Assembly (NCBI RefSeq): GCF_900103615.1
Contig: NZ_FNGW01000004.1
Coordinates: 62,001-126,000 of the forward strand
From: Romboutsia lituseburensis DSM 797
GTDB lineage: Bacteria; Bacillota; Clostridia; Peptostreptococcales; Peptostreptococcaceae
Length of the DNA stretch: 64,000 bases
Direction of reading: 5' to 3'
Shown: piece after piece, positions 16,465 to 27,300 of the stretch
Layout: every line of letters starts with the position of its first letter
Numbering within the stretch: the stretch's first letter is position 1
Notes under the pieces: model-generated
Told to the model about the DNA's origin: nothing
The model's input: the letters and a program-made list of their open reading frames with translations, nothing else
Databases searched by the model: none
Position numbers and translations under genes: made by a program

Positions 16465-17445
16465 ATGAATAATAAACTCATAGTATCATCTTCTCCTCAT
16501 GTGAGAAGTAATGAAGATACATCATATATAATGAAACAAGTTATAATAGCACTTCTTCCAGCAACATTAGGTGCTTTATATTTCTTTAGATTAAGTGCTT
16601 TAAATGTAATTTTCTTTTGTATATTAGGTGCTGTTGGTTCAGAATTTTTATATCAAAAGATAACAAAACAAGAAAGTACTATAGCTGATTTTTCAGCAGT
16701 AGTTACAGGGTTACTATTAGCCTTTAACGTACCAGCATCACTTCCTTGGTGGATGTGTATATTAGGATCTATGTTCGCAATAATAGTTGTGAAGATGGTG
16801 TTTGGAGGTATAGGAAATAACTTTGTAAATCCGGCTCTTGCAGCAAGAGCATTTTTACTAGCATCATTTCCGGTAGCTATGACAGCTTGGACAAAAACAG
16901 GCGTAAATTGGGTTAGTAGTGGAAATATAGATGCGTATACAACAGCAACACCTTTAAGCTTTTTAAAAAATGGAGTACAAGGAATAGATGCCCTTACAAA
17001 TAGCGGAATAAGCTTGACCGATATGATGATAGGGAATATAGGTGGATGTATAGGTGAAACATCAGTTATATTAATTTTAATTGGTGGACTTTATTTAATG
17101 TATAAAGGAATAATAAATTATGTAATTCCGGTTTGTTACATAGGAACAGTTTTCGTATTATCATTTATACTAGGTGGATTTAATTTAAATTTTGCTATCT
17201 ATCAGTTACTTGCAGGAGGACTTATGATAGGTGCATTCTTTATGCTTACTGATTATACTACGTCGCCTATGACAACTAAGGGGCAAGTAATATATGCAGT
17301 ATTAGCAGGGGTAATAGCGACTGTAATAAGATTATATGGTGGATATCCAGAAGGTGTATCTTATTCAATATTACTAGTAAATGTTGTTACACCTCTTATT
17401 GATAAGTATGTTAAAAATAGAGTATTTGGGGAGGTGGCTAAGTAA
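16465..17445 (+). CDS. rnfD: Rnf complex subunit D (membrane, covalent FMN)
   Basis: 326 residues, about 9-10 membrane segments. Motifs include GGIGNNFVNPALAARAF and the flavinylation site TTATPLSF, where FMN is attached to a threonine by phosphoester bond. It forms the membrane path for electrons and ions together with RnfG, RnfE and RnfA. ATG preceded by GGAGGGAA. The last base of its stop is the first base of the rnfG start (TAATG). Confidence 0.97.
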   Translation: MNNKLIVSSSPHVRSNEDTSYIMKQVIIALLPATLGALYFFRLSALNVIFFCILGAVGSEFLYQKITKQESTIADFSAVVTGLLLAFNVPASLPWWMCILGSMFAIIVVKMVFGGIGNNFVNPALAARAFLLASFPVAMTAWTKTGVNWVSSGNIDAYTTATPLSFLKNGVQGIDALTNSGISLTDMMIGNIGGCIGETSVILILIGGLYLMYKGIINYVIPVCYIGTVFVLSFILGGFNLNFAIYQLLAGGLMIGAFFMLTDYTTSPMTTKGQVIYAVLAGVIATVIRLYGGYPEGVSYSILLVNVVTPLIDKYVKNRVFGEVAK

Positions 17446-18023
17446 TGAATAATATTGCAAAATTAGGTGCAACATTATTTGCTATATGTGCAGTAGCTGC
17501 TCTAGCTCTAGGGTTTGTAAACCAAGTAACAGCTCCAATTATAGAACAAAGAAATATACAAACCAATAATGAATCTAGAAAAATTGTTTTAGCTGATGCT
17601 AAGGAGTTTAAGCAGCTAGATGATAGTGTATTTAAACAGGTTGACGGACTAGAAGATGGGATTATTGCAGAAGTATATGAAGGTAAAAATGGATCTGAAA
17701 CAGTAGGGTATACTATAAAAACTTTACCAAAAGGATATGGCGGACAAATAGAATTAATTGTAGGTATATCTAAAGATGGAGTTATAAAAGGTATAAATAT
17801 AGGGAGCATGTCAGAAACACCAGGGTTAGGTACAAAAGCTGCTGAACCTGGATTTAAGGATCAATTCAATGAAAAGCAAGCTAAGGAACTTAATGTAGTT
17901 AAAGGGAAAGCATCATCAGATGATCAAGTTCAAGCAATATCAGGAGCTACTATAACATCAAAAGCTGTTACAAGTGGAGTAAATGCAGCGATAAAGGTGT
18001 TTGAAAGTAGTTTAAATAAATAG
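17445..18023 (+). CDS. rnfG: Rnf complex subunit G (extracytoplasmic FMN-binding)
   Basis: 192 residues with one N-terminal membrane segment and an FMN-binding domain outside the membrane. The covalent flavin site SGATITSKAV is near residue 165. The conserved GGYGG-type region appears as KGYGGQIELIVGI, followed by TPGLGTKA. It passes electrons on the outer side of the complex. Start overlaps the rnfD stop. Confidence 0.97.
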   Translation: MNNIAKLGATLFAICAVAALALGFVNQVTAPIIEQRNIQTNNESRKIVLADAKEFKQLDDSVFKQVDGLEDGIIAEVYEGKNGSETVGYTIKTLPKGYGGQIELIVGISKDGVIKGINIGSMSETPGLGTKAAEPGFKDQFNEKQAKELNVVKGKASSDDQVQAISGATITSKAVTSGVNAAIKVFESSLNK

Positions 18024-18034
18024 GAGGGTAGAAT

Positions 18035-18628
18035 ATGAAATTAGCTAAAATATTTAAGAACGGGCTAATAGATGAAAACCCAACGTTTGTGCAAGTTATA
18101 GGTATGTGTCCTACTTTAGCTGTAACTACTTCAGCTATAAATGGACTAGGTATGGGGCTTTCAACAACAGCAGTTTTAGTTTGTTCAAACTTGGTAATAT
18201 CTTTAATGAGAAAAATAATACCAGATAAAATAAGAATTCCAGCCTTTGTTGTAGTAATAGCAACATTTGTTACTATTGTAGGGATGCTTTTAAAAGCCTA
18301 TGTTCCTGCACTGGATGCAGCTCTTGGTTTATTTATACCACTAATAGTTGTTAACTGTTTAATATTAGCTCGTGCAGAAAGTTTTGCATCAAAAAATACA
18401 CCGGTAGAATCTGCAGTAGATGGCTTAGGTATGGGTCTAGGATTTAGTATGGCCCTTACAATATTAGGGGCAGTAAGGGAAATACTTGGAAATGGTAGTT
18501 TATTTGGATTTAGTTTATTTGGAGCATCTTTTGAGCCAGTGTTACTATTCATATTACCACCAGGTGCATTTTTAACACTAGGGTTCCTTTTAGCAGGGTT
18601 TAATAAGCTAAGAAGCAAAAAAGCATAA
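18035..18628 (+). CDS. rnfE: Rnf complex subunit E (membrane)
   Basis: 197 residues, six membrane segments; signature NPTFVQVIGMCPTLAVTTSA and VNCLILARAESFA. RnfE pairs with RnfA in an inverted arrangement in the membrane and helps hold an iron-sulfur centre between them through conserved cysteines. AGGAGGG site before ATG. Confidence 0.97.
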   Translation: MKLAKIFKNGLIDENPTFVQVIGMCPTLAVTTSAINGLGMGLSTTAVLVCSNLVISLMRKIIPDKIRIPAFVVVIATFVTIVGMLLKAYVPALDAALGLFIPLIVVNCLILARAESFASKNTPVESAVDGLGMGLGFSMALTILGAVREILGNGSLFGFSLFGASFEPVLLFILPPGAFLTLGFLLAGFNKLRSKKA

Positions 18629-18642
18629 TGGGGGTGTAGAGT

Positions 18643-19218
18643 TTGAATTTAATACTTTTATTTTTAAGTGTTGTTTTAGTTAACAACGTTATAACATCAC
18701 AATTCTTGGGGATATGTCCATTCCTAGGAGTTTCAAAAAAGGTAGATACAGCAGTCGGTATGGGTGTTGCTGTTACATTTGTTTTAACTTTAGCATCAAT
18801 AATTACATACTTTATACAAAAATTACTAATTTCAACTGGTAATGTTTTTTTACAAGCAATAGCATTTATATTAGTTATAGCATCTATAGTTCAATTCGTT
18901 GAAATGGTAATTCAAAAAATGAGTCCTTCTTTATATCAAGCATTAGGGGTTTTCTTGCCTCTTATAACTACAAACTGTGCAGTATTAGGGATTGCATTAG
19001 TTAACGTTAAAAATGGATATAATTTAATAGAAACGATAGTCAATGGATTTGGGGCAGGTATAGGATTTACTTTAGCAATCGTATTATTTGCAGGCATAAG
19101 AGAAAGATTAGAGTTGGCAGATATACCAGATGCGTTTAAAGGTTTCCCTATAACTCTTATATCAGCAAGTCTAATGTCAATTGCATTTTTAGGATTTGCA
19201 GGGCTTATACAATTATAA
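18643..19218 (+). CDS. rnfA: Rnf complex subunit A (membrane)
   Basis: 191 residues, six membrane segments, homologous to RnfE but inverted; signature NNVITSQFLGICPFLGVSKK and TTNCAVLGIALVN with conserved cysteines. Starts at TTG 18643 with a GGGGGTG site upstream. Confidence 0.96.
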   Translation: MNLILLFLSVVLVNNVITSQFLGICPFLGVSKKVDTAVGMGVAVTFVLTLASIITYFIQKLLISTGNVFLQAIAFILVIASIVQFVEMVIQKMSPSLYQALGVFLPLITTNCAVLGIALVNVKNGYNLIETIVNGFGAGIGFTLAIVLFAGIRERLELADIPDAFKGFPITLISASLMSIAFLGFAGLIQL

Positions 19219-19235
19219 GATAGGGGGGTGAAAAA

Positions 19236-20207
19236 ATGAGTTTATTTAGTTCAGTTTTAGTATTAGGTATTTTAGGGTTAATATTTGGAGCAGTTTTAGC
19301 TTATGCATCTAAAAAATTTGCAGTAGAGGTCGATCCAAGAGTAGAAGCTATACTTGAAGCTCTTCCTGGAGCAAATTGTGGAGGTTGTGGATTTCCTGGT
19401 TGCGGAGGTTTAGCTAGTGCTATAGCCGAGGGAAATGCTCCTGTAAATGGATGTCCAGTAGGAGGATCTGATTGCTCTCTAAAAATAGGTGAAATTATGG
19501 GGCTTAAAGCGGAAGAAGGCGAGAAAAAAGTAGCAAAAGTTATCTGTAAAGGAAACTGTATGAGCTCAAAAGACAAGTATACATACGAAGGAATCCAAGA
19601 TTGTAGATCTGCAAATGTTTTAAATGGTGGAGCTAAATCATGTAAATATGGATGTTTAGGATTAGGTACATGCAGAGATTATTGTAAATTTGGTGCTATA
19701 TCTATAATAGATGGAGTGGCAGTAATAGATGAAGAGAAATGTGTTATGTGCGGTAAATGTATGGAGGTTTGTCCTAAAGGAATAATTATATCAAAGCCTC
19801 AAAAACACGAGATAATTGTTGAGTGTAATAGTAAAGATTTTGGAAAAGCTGTAAAAGAAAAATGTAGTGTAGGATGTATTGGATGCGGATTATGTGCAAA
19901 GGCATGTAAGTTTGATGCAATAGAATTTGAAAATAAGATTGCAAAAATAAATCCAGAAAAATGTGTTGGATGTATGGAATGTGTTCAAAAATGTCCAACA
20001 AAAGTTATAAGTGGAGATTTAAAAAATAGAAAAAAAGTAATCATAGATGAAGAGCTTTGTGTAGGATGTACTATTTGTAAAAAACAATGTAAATTTGATG
20101 CAATAGAAGGGGAACTTAAAGAAAAACATAAAGTAGACCCAGAAAAATGTGTTGGATGTCATTTATGTTTACAAAAATGTCCTAAAAAGGCTATTAAAAC
20201 TATATAA
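19236..20207 (+). CDS. rnfB: Rnf complex subunit B (multi-cluster ferredoxin-type)
   Basis: 323 residues. N-terminal membrane segment, then the GANCGGCGFPGC four-cysteine motif with CPVGG, followed by six further four-cysteine groups, the last three being CVGCMECVQKCP, CVGCTICKKQC and CVGCHLCLQKCP. RnfB is the entry point for electrons from reduced ferredoxin. This long clostridial form could hold about seven 4Fe-4S clusters, more than proteobacterial RnfB. Last gene of the operon, with a terminator just after. Confidence 0.97.
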   Translation: MSLFSSVLVLGILGLIFGAVLAYASKKFAVEVDPRVEAILEALPGANCGGCGFPGCGGLASAIAEGNAPVNGCPVGGSDCSLKIGEIMGLKAEEGEKKVAKVICKGNCMSSKDKYTYEGIQDCRSANVLNGGAKSCKYGCLGLGTCRDYCKFGAISIIDGVAVIDEEKCVMCGKCMEVCPKGIIISKPQKHEIIVECNSKDFGKAVKEKCSVGCIGCGLCAKACKFDAIEFENKIAKINPEKCVGCMECVQKCPTKVISGDLKNRKKVIIDEELCVGCTICKKQCKFDAIEGELKEKHKVDPEKCVGCHLCLQKCPKKAIKTI

Positions 20208-20217
20208 TATGGATAAG

Positions 20218-20252
20218 ATAAAGGTATGGACTTCCATACCTTTTATTTTGTA
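20218..20252 (+). terminator. rnf operon terminator
   Basis: Stem AAGGTATGGA/TCCATACCTT, then TTATTTTG. Confidence 0.85.
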
Positions 20253-20509
20253 TGGGATAAATAAATTTATAAAAATGTAAATAAATAATAAAATACAAAA
20301 ATTAAAATTTATTTTGTATTTTAAGTATGTCCTATGATATGTAAAAAAAGTATTACAAAGTAGAATGAATGTTAAATTGGTTATTAATGGAATTCAAGCA
20401 TAAATATAACAATAGTGTAATAAAATCGTTCGACATTTGTGTTGAATTTTTTACAATATAATGATAGACTAAATAAGTACAAATTCTAAGTACTAAACGA
20501 GGTGAGAAA
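20253..20509 (+). other. Intergenic region before maf
   Basis: With the preceding terminator the gap is about 300 bases. It holds an 11-bp hairpin AAAATACAAAA/TTTTGTATTTT near 20290-20322 and a -10 TATAAT at 20457-20462 with weak upstream elements (TCGACA at 20430, TTTGTG at 20436) that probably drives the maf-mre-min genes. No ORF or riboswitch seen. Confidence 0.45.
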
Positions 20510-21094
20510 GTGAATATAATCTTAGCATCAGCATCCCCTAGAAGAAAAGAAATTCTAGAAAACACAAATACTAAATTTGAAATAATAAAAAGTGAAATAG
20601 ATGAGGTTATATTAGATAATGAATTACCATCTCAAGTAGTAATGAGACTTGCATTTGAAAAATCTATTGATATAGCACTAAAGCATCCGGATAGTTTGGT
20701 TATAGGAGCAGATACAGTTGTAGTTTTAAACAATAACATCTTGGGAAAACCAAAAGATTCAAGCGATGCTTTTAATATGATAAAACAATTATCAGGAAAA
20801 ACACATCAAGTTATAACTGGTATCAGTTTGATAAATTTAAATGCAAATCAAAAAATAATTGACTATGTAGTTAGTAATGTAAAGTTCAAAAATCTATCTG
20901 AAGAGGACATAAAAGATTATATACAGACTAATGAATCATTAGATAAGGCTGGAGCTTATGGAATTCAAGGTTTCGGTGCTATGTTAGTTGAAGAAATTCA
21001 AGGAGACTATTTTAACATAGTGGGACTTCCTATATCTAGACTTAGTGATTTATTAAAGAAGCATTTTAATATAAATCTTTTTTATGGAGGGTGA
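20510..21094 (+). CDS. maf: Maf nucleoside triphosphate pyrophosphatase
   Basis: 194 residues with the N-terminal LASASPRRKEIL, GADTVVVL, LGKPKD and AGAYGIQG motifs of Maf. These enzymes hydrolyse non-standard or pyrimidine NTPs to NMPs and influence septation. Starts at GTG 20510 after GAGGTGAG. It heads a run with radC and mreBCD, the classic Firmicutes order. Confidence 0.95.
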   Translation: MNIILASASPRRKEILENTNTKFEIIKSEIDEVILDNELPSQVVMRLAFEKSIDIALKHPDSLVIGADTVVVLNNNILGKPKDSSDAFNMIKQLSGKTHQVITGISLINLNANQKIIDYVVSNVKFKNLSEEDIKDYIQTNESLDKAGAYGIQGFGAMLVEEIQGDYFNIVGLPISRLSDLLKKHFNINLFYGG

Positions 21095-21123
21095 TTTAGC
21101 TGAGAAAATCTTTTAATGTTTCC

Positions 21124-21798
21124 ATGACAGTAAAGGAAATGACATTAGAAGAAAGACCTAGAGAAAAAATGTTAATACAGGGAGAAAAGAAATTATCTAA
21201 CTCAGAGTTATTAGCAATTCTCTTAAGAACAGGAACTAAACAAAAAAATGCTATAGAATTAGCTAACTATATTATAAGTAAAGACACACAAGGACTAAGA
21301 TATCTACAAGATATGACTATAGAAGAGTTATGTGAAATTGACGGAATAGGACTATCAAAAGCAGCGCAAATAAAAGCGGCACTAGAGTTAGGAATTCGAG
21401 TTGCAAGTGTCAAACCTAAAAAATATAAAGTTAAAAATCCTTGGGACATATATAAATTTTATATGGACGGATTAAGATATCAACAACAAGAGATTTTTAA
21501 GGTAGTTCTTTTAAATACAAAAAATGAAATCATATCGGATGTAGAGGTATCTAGAGGAACTTTAAATTCTTCGTTAGTTCATCCGAGAGAAGTTTTTAGA
21601 GAAGCAATAAAAAGATGTACAAATAAAATAATTTTAATGCACAATCATCCGTCAGGAACTATAGAGCCATCTAAAGAAGATAAGGATGTTACATTTAGAC
21701 TTATTAAGTGTGGAGAGTTAATAGGAATAGAAGTAATTGATCATATAATAATAGGAGATGGTCTGTATTTTAGTTTTAAGGAAAATATGATAATTTGA
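21124..21798 (+). CDS. radC: RadC family protein (JAB/MPN domain)
   Basis: 224 residues. An N-terminal helix-hairpin-helix part (MTLEERPREKM ... IDGIGLSKAAQIKAALELG) and a C-terminal JAB metalloprotease-like domain with HNHPSGTIEPSKEDKD. The biochemical role is unresolved; the old link with DNA repair is weak. The chosen ATG matches the family N-terminus but has no ribosome-binding site. The only good one (GGAGG, 21086-21090) is 9 bases before an in-frame CTG at 21100, which would add 8 residues. Confidence 0.92.
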   Translation: MTVKEMTLEERPREKMLIQGEKKLSNSELLAILLRTGTKQKNAIELANYIISKDTQGLRYLQDMTIEELCEIDGIGLSKAAQIKAALELGIRVASVKPKKYKVKNPWDIYKFYMDGLRYQQQEIFKVVLLNTKNEIISDVEVSRGTLNSSLVHPREVFREAIKRCTNKIILMHNHPSGTIEPSKEDKDVTFRLIKCGELIGIEVIDHIIIGDGLYFSFKENMII

Positions 21799-21825
21799 TT
21801 TGATAGAGCAGGAAGGAGCAGCAAT

Positions 21826-22902
21826 ATGGCTAAAGAGAAAAAAGAAAAAAAAGAAAAGAAGGGGTTCATGTCTATGTTTGGATTTAATAAAATGACAAAA
21901 GATATGGGGATAGACTTAGGTACAGCAAATACACTAGTTTATATAAAAGGACAAGGAATTGTAGTTAGAGAACCTTCAGTTGTAGCAATAAGAGATGATA
22001 GTAAAGAAGTTTTAGCAGTTGGTGAAGAAGCTAAAAAAATGATAGGTAGAACACCAGGGAATATAGTTGCTATAAGACCAATGAAAGACGGAGTTATAGC
22101 AGACTTCGATGTTACATCAGCAATGTTAAGCTACTTTATACAAAAAGCAGCATCTAAAAAAGGTGTAGTAAGCCCTAGAATAGCAATATGTGTACCTTAT
22201 GGTGTAACAGAAGTTGAAAAAAGAGCTATAGAAGAAGCTGCAAGACAAGCAGGAGCAAGAGATGCATACTTAATAGAAGAGCCTATGGCAGCTGCTATAG
22301 GAGCTGGACTTAGAGTTGAAGAGCCAGAAGGAAATATGGTAGTAGATATCGGTGGAGGTACTACAGAAATAGCTGTAATATCTTTAGGTGGTATAGTTAC
22401 TGCTAAGTCAGTTAGAATTGGTGGAGATGAGTTTGACGAATCTATAGTAGCTTATGTTAAGAAAGAATATAACTTAATGATAGGTGAAAGAACTGCAGAA
22501 GACGTTAAGATAAGTATAGGTTCTACATTTAAAGAGGACCAAGAAACAACAATGCAAATAAGAGGTAGAGATTTAATATCAGGACTTCCAAAAACTATAG
22601 AAATAGGTTCAGCAGAAGTTAGAGATGCATTAAAAGAACCAATAAATTCAATAGTAGATGCAATAAAATCAACTTTAGAAAAAACACCACCAGAATTAGC
22701 ATCAGATATAATGGAGAACGGAATAATGTTAACTGGAGGGGGAGCATTACTTAGAGGTCTTGACAAGTTAGTTAAGCAAGAAACAGGAATGCCAGTTCAA
22801 ATAGCAGAATGTCCACTAGACTGCGTTGCAATAGGAACAGGAAAATCAGTTGAAGATCAAGAAATATTTGAAAAAGTATTAATGATGAATGCTAGAAAGT
22901 AA
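21826..22902 (+). CDS. mreB: Rod-shape actin homologue MreB
   Basis: 358 residues. A Lys/Glu-rich N-terminal extension of about 20 residues precedes the ATPase fold with [12 protein letters not shown] (phosphate 1), [13 protein letters not shown] (phosphate 2) and [11 protein letters not shown] (adenosine). MreB forms membrane-bound filaments that guide lateral wall synthesis. AAGGAG site before ATG. It is followed directly by mreC and mreD. Confidence 0.97.
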   Translation: MAKEKKEKKEKKGFMSMFGFNKMTKDMGIDLGTANTLVYIKGQGIVVREPSVVAIRDDSKEVLAVGEEAKKMIGRTPGNIVAIRPMKDGVIADFDVTSAMLSYFIQKAASKKGVVSPRIAICVPYGVTEVEKRAIEEAARQAGARDAYLIEEPMAAAIGAGLRVEEPEGNMVVDIGGGTTEIAVISLGGIVTAKSVRIGGDEFDESIVAYVKKEYNLMIGERTAEDVKISIGSTFKEDQETTMQIRGRDLISGLPKTIEIGSAEVRDALKEPINSIVDAIKSTLEKTPPELASDIMENGIMLTGGGALLRGLDKLVKQETGMPVQIAECPLDCVAIGTGKSVEDQEIFEKVLMMNARK

Positions 22903-22921
22903 ATAAAAGTTGGTGATACCT

Positions 22922-23809
22922 TTGAAATTCGATAAGAATAAAAAAGAAAAAAAGAGGATTAATGTTAAAGTGATAGCAACAGGAATTGTTGCTATCACTT
23001 TAATTGGAATTGTAGGAATATCAATCGGGAGATTTGGAGGAACAAATCCAGCAGGGCCAGGTGTAGTATTAGATGGAATTGCTAGTATTGAAGGTGGATT
23101 TAATAAAGGATTTGTATTTTTAAAAGAAAACTTAGAGGAGCTTATAAATTATAAAAAAAATGCTAATAAAATAGCAAAAATAGAAGAGCAAAAAGAAGAT
23201 TTAGAACAACAAGTAATTGAATTAAATAAAAAATTAGATGAAGTTGAGTCTTTAGAAAGTTTAAAAAAATCACTTAACTTTATAGATGAAAAGTATAAGG
23301 CAAATAGGGTAGCTGCAAGTGTAGTTGCCAAGAATGACGGTAACTGGTATGACAGTTTTACTATAGGAGCAGGTAGTGAAGATGGAGTTAAAAAAGATAG
23401 CATAGTTGTAAATGGAAATGGATTAGTAGGAAAAGTATATGAAGTTTCGAAAAATTATAGCAAAGCTATTTCTCTATTAGATAGTAAATCATCTGTAAGC
23501 TTTAAATTGATGAAAGATTCTAATTATAAAGGCGTTATAACTCAAAATACAACTTTAGATAACAAAGAATCATATAAAAATAAAGGTTATTTACAAGGAT
23601 ATATGTTTGAAACATCTTATGATGTGTTACCTGGAGATGTTGTTGTAACATCTGGCTTAGGTCTATACCCAGAGGGGATTCCTATAGGTGAAGTAGATAA
23701 GGTAATAGATGATAAAAATAAATCTATGAAACATATAGTTGTAAAACCATACGTTAACTTTAAAAACGTAGAAGATGTAACAATTATTGAACCAAGAAAT
23801 ATAGGATAA
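22922..23809 (+). CDS. mreC: Rod-shape protein MreC
   Basis: 295 residues: basic N-terminus, one membrane segment (about 17-37), coiled coil (about 75-120), then two beta domains (WYDSFTIGAGSEDGVKKDS, GLVGKVYEV, DVVVTSGLGLYPEGIPIGEV). MreC links MreB to PBP2/RodA outside the membrane. I start at TTG 22922, placed properly after GGTGAT; an in-frame TTG at 22910 overlaps that site. A perfect 14-bp inverted repeat lies in the membrane-segment codons. Confidence 0.95.
   Translation: MKFDKNKKEKKRINVKVIATGIVAITLIGIVGISIGRFGGTNPAGPGVVLDGIASIEGGFNKGFVFLKENLEELINYKKNANKIAKIEEQKEDLEQQVIELNKKLDEVESLESLKKSLNFIDEKYKANRVAASVVAKNDGNWYDSFTIGAGSEDGVKKDSIVVNGNGLVGKVYEVSKNYSKAISLLDSKSSVSFKLMKDSNYKGVITQNTTLDNKESYKNKGYLQGYMFETSYDVLPGDVVVTSGLGLYPEGIPIGEVDKVIDDKNKSMKHIVVKPYVNFKNVEDVTIIEPRNIG
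22968..23000. repeat. Perfect 14-bp inverted repeat inside mreC
   Basis: AAGTGATAGCAACA and TGTTGCTATCACTT separated by 5 bases, about 45 bases after the mreC start. It would form a stable mRNA hairpin within coding sequence. Confidence 0.8.
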
Positions 23810-23824
23810 AGGAGACTAATAATA

Positions 23825-24313
23825 ATGAAAAAAGTTTTACTTTGTCTTTTCGGTATTTTGTTAGTTATGGTAGAAAATAGTATAACTAACTACTTAGATA
23901 TACTAAGCATAAGTTTTAATATAGTTATTATATACATGACCATAATAGCTCTTTATTTAGATGAACTAGATGTTGGAATAATAGGAGCTATAATTGGTTT
24001 AGTAAAAGATATAACTGTATGTGGTATATTTGGAGTTAATGGATTAGTTTTATTTATAATAGCTTATTCTATAAGTCATTTAAGAGATAAAATATATAAA
24101 GAAAGTAGTATGACTATATTTGTTTTAGTTCTTATAACGAGTTTATTTGATTCTTTAGTAAATATAGCTACAGTTAGCCAGGTATTTAATACTAACACAA
24201 TAGCAATATTAGCTCTTAAGGGAATAATAATAATACCTATAGCTAATAGCTTACTAAGTATATTGCTATATAGAATTTCAAAAAAATCTATATTAAAACT
24301 TAAAGAAGATTAG
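23825..24313 (+). CDS. mreD: Rod-shape protein MreD
   Basis: 162 residues, almost wholly hydrophobic with five to six membrane segments and the conserved acidic spots of MreD between segments (ALYLDELDVGIIGAIIGLVKDI). Part of the elongasome with MreC and RodA. AAAGGAG site before ATG; 11 bases before the PBP2 gene. Confidence 0.92.
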   Translation: MKKVLLCLFGILLVMVENSITNYLDILSISFNIVIIYMTIIALYLDELDVGIIGAIIGLVKDITVCGIFGVNGLVLFIIAYSISHLRDKIYKESSMTIFVLVLITSLFDSLVNIATVSQVFNTNTIAILALKGIIIIPIANSLLSILLYRISKKSILKLKED

Positions 24314-24324
24314 TTGGTGATTTA

Positions 24325-27300
24325 ATGGAAGAAAATAAAAAATTAGATAGATTATCTACAATAAGAAATATTATAATAGTTGCTTTTGTAGTAATAATAT
24401 TAAAAGCAGTATTTATGACAACATTTAAGTATGAACACTATAATCAATTGGCTGAAAATAAAACATATAAAGAACTTGCTATAAAAGCCCCTAGAGGTGA
24501 AATAAGAGATAAGTATGGAAGGCTATTGGCAGGAAATAAAAACTTATTTACTATTCAGGTATCTGCAGATGGAATCAATAAAAAAGATTCTAATGGAGAT
24601 TCTATGGCAAATGATATATGCTTAACTTTGATAAATTTATTAGAAAAAAATAATGAAGAATACATAGATGAATTCCCTATATACTTTAAAAATGGAAAAT
24701 ACTATTATACATATGATAAAAAAATAAATGAATTTAAAGATGAAGAAAATATACCAAGAAATTTAAATGCAAAAGAAAGTTTTTATTATATTGTAGATAG
24801 GATGATAAAAGAGGGTATTCTTACTGAAAGTGATAGAGATTTAGATCCTAGTAAACTTCAACAAAAACTTAATGAAAATGGAGTTTATCCACAAATTCTT
24901 GTAAGTAAATGGATGTTTACAGAAGAAAAGAACAAAAAGGATTGGCTAGAAAGTTACAACATTAAAAACCCTAATATAAGTGCAAAAAATGCTTTTAAAG
25001 AAATTAGAAATGAAGAAAGTAAAAAAGATAAAAATTACAAAATTGATGAAAAATTAAGCGATGAAGACGCTAGAAAAATACTTATAGTTAGAGATTTAAT
25101 AAAATCACAAGGATATTCTAGATATAATCCGGTTACTATAGCTAGAGATATTGATCAAAAAACAATAGCTCAAATTGAAGAAAGTGCAATGGAACTATCG
25201 GGAGTAGCAGTAGCGGTAGAACCAGTTAGAGACTATCCTGAAAATAATTTAGCATCTCATACTATAGGACATATGGGTAAAATGCCTTCAACACAAGAAA
25301 GTTATTTCTTGAATAGAGAAGAGGGTAAAAAGTACTCAAAAGGTGACACTGTAGGAATGAGTGGTATAGAAAAAAATTATGAAGAACAATTAAAAGGTGT
25401 TGATGGATATAGAAAGGTTCAAGTAGATGCAGTAGGTAGAGTGACAAAAGAGCTTGAAGTAAAGGAACCTCAATCAGGAGATACAGTTTATCTAAGTATA
25501 GATAAAGATTTACAAGAGACAGCTCAAGATGTATTAAAAAGAACTATCGATGCAGCAAGAGTTGGAGGAACGTTTAAGAGTCCTCTTGGAAATAAAACTT
25601 TCTCAACGCCAGCACGAAATGCTAACTCAGGAGCTATTATAGCTGTAGACGTAAAAACAGGTGATGTATTAGCTATGGCAAGTTATCCTGATTATGATCC
25701 GAATAAATTTGTAAATGGTATATCATATGAAGATTATAAAGAACTTCAACCTAAAAATATGAATGATGTTTTAGCTCCTAATGCACAAGTTAACCTTGCA
25801 ACTCAAGGTGTATTCCAACCAGGATCTACATTTAAGATGATAACAGGAATGGCTGCTTTAGATAACGGATTAGATCCTAATTACGCTATAAATGATACAG
25901 GAGTTATTTATTTATCTAAAGGTGGTAGACCTTTTGCCGATTATATATGGCATAAATCTAGAAGAAACCATGGATATACAGATTTATATAAAGCTATTCA
26001 AGAATCTTGTAATATATATTTTGCAACGATAGGTAGTGGTAAAAGCTGGACAGGTGGAAATGATCCAAATGCTAAAATAGGTCCAAATGACATACTTGAT
26101 TATGCTAGAAAATTTGGATTAGACGAGTATACAGGATTAAATAAAGAGATAGATGAAAGAAAAGGTAGCGTACCTAGTGTAGAAGCTAAGTTGGAGTCTG
26201 CAAAATCTTTATTAAGATCATTCCTTGAAAAAGAAATGGCTAATGCATTTACTGACATAACTAAGAAAAGCAATGAAGATGAATACGAAGCTAGAATTGA
26301 AGAAATAGTTAAATGGGCAGATGAAAAAGAAACTATAAATAGAATAGAAGCTCAAGAAAGATTAGCTAAATTAAAAGTTAAAGAAGATAAGATAGAATAT
26401 ATTGGTGATAAAATAGTATTTGACCATTTAAAATTTGCTAAATGGAGTACAGCAGATACATTTAACCTTGCTATAGGGCAAGGAGAAAATCAATATACGC
26501 CAGCACAAATGGCAAGATTTACATCAGCTGTAGCTAATGGTGGGGATTTAGTTGAACTATCAGTAGTTGATAGAGTTATATCTAGTAATTATTCATCTGT
26601 TGATATAGATGAAAATGAAAAGGTAAAAGCTGACTTAAAGAAACCTGAAAGATTAAAAGATTTAACTGAAGGTATGAAAAGAGTTACAACAGTAAGTTCA
26701 AATAAATCACTGTTTAGTAATTTCCCTATATCTGTAGCAGCTAAAACAGGTACTGCAGAGAAAAGTGGTAAAATACCTACAGAAAATGAATATGACTATC
26801 TGATAAGCCAAATGAGTTCATGTGGTGTAGATAAAGAGGAAGCAGTAAAACTTTCAGAGAAGCTAAAGGCCAAAAGAGAAATAGAATTATCTGAAGAAAG
26901 AAAAAAAGAAATACAAGAAGAGCTAAAATCTAAAGATTTAGATGATAAAAAGAAAAAAGAATTAGAAGAGGAACTTAAAGAAGGTCCTAAAGCTAAATTA
27001 GAAAATACAGATAAAATAAATGCAGCTTACTTAAGAAAAGCTATGAAAGAGCTGAATCCTAAGTTAACTGATGATACGATAGACAAAAATAAAAGAAACT
27101 ATGAACCTTTTTCATGGAGTGTCGGATTTGCACCTGCAGATGATCCAGAAATAGCTGTAGTATGTATGATACCTCAAGGTGAGCAAGGTTCGTATTCTAT
27201 GATACCTCTTAGAGAAGTTATGGGTGCGTATTTTGGATTATTAGATAACAATAAAACACAAAATAATTCAAAAACTGAAGATAAAAATAAAGAAGAAGAT

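Noticed and set aside
17438-17809. 123-codon minus-strand frame over rnfG
   Set aside because: Antisense shadow of a clear rnfG coding frame; no start context or homology-like pattern.
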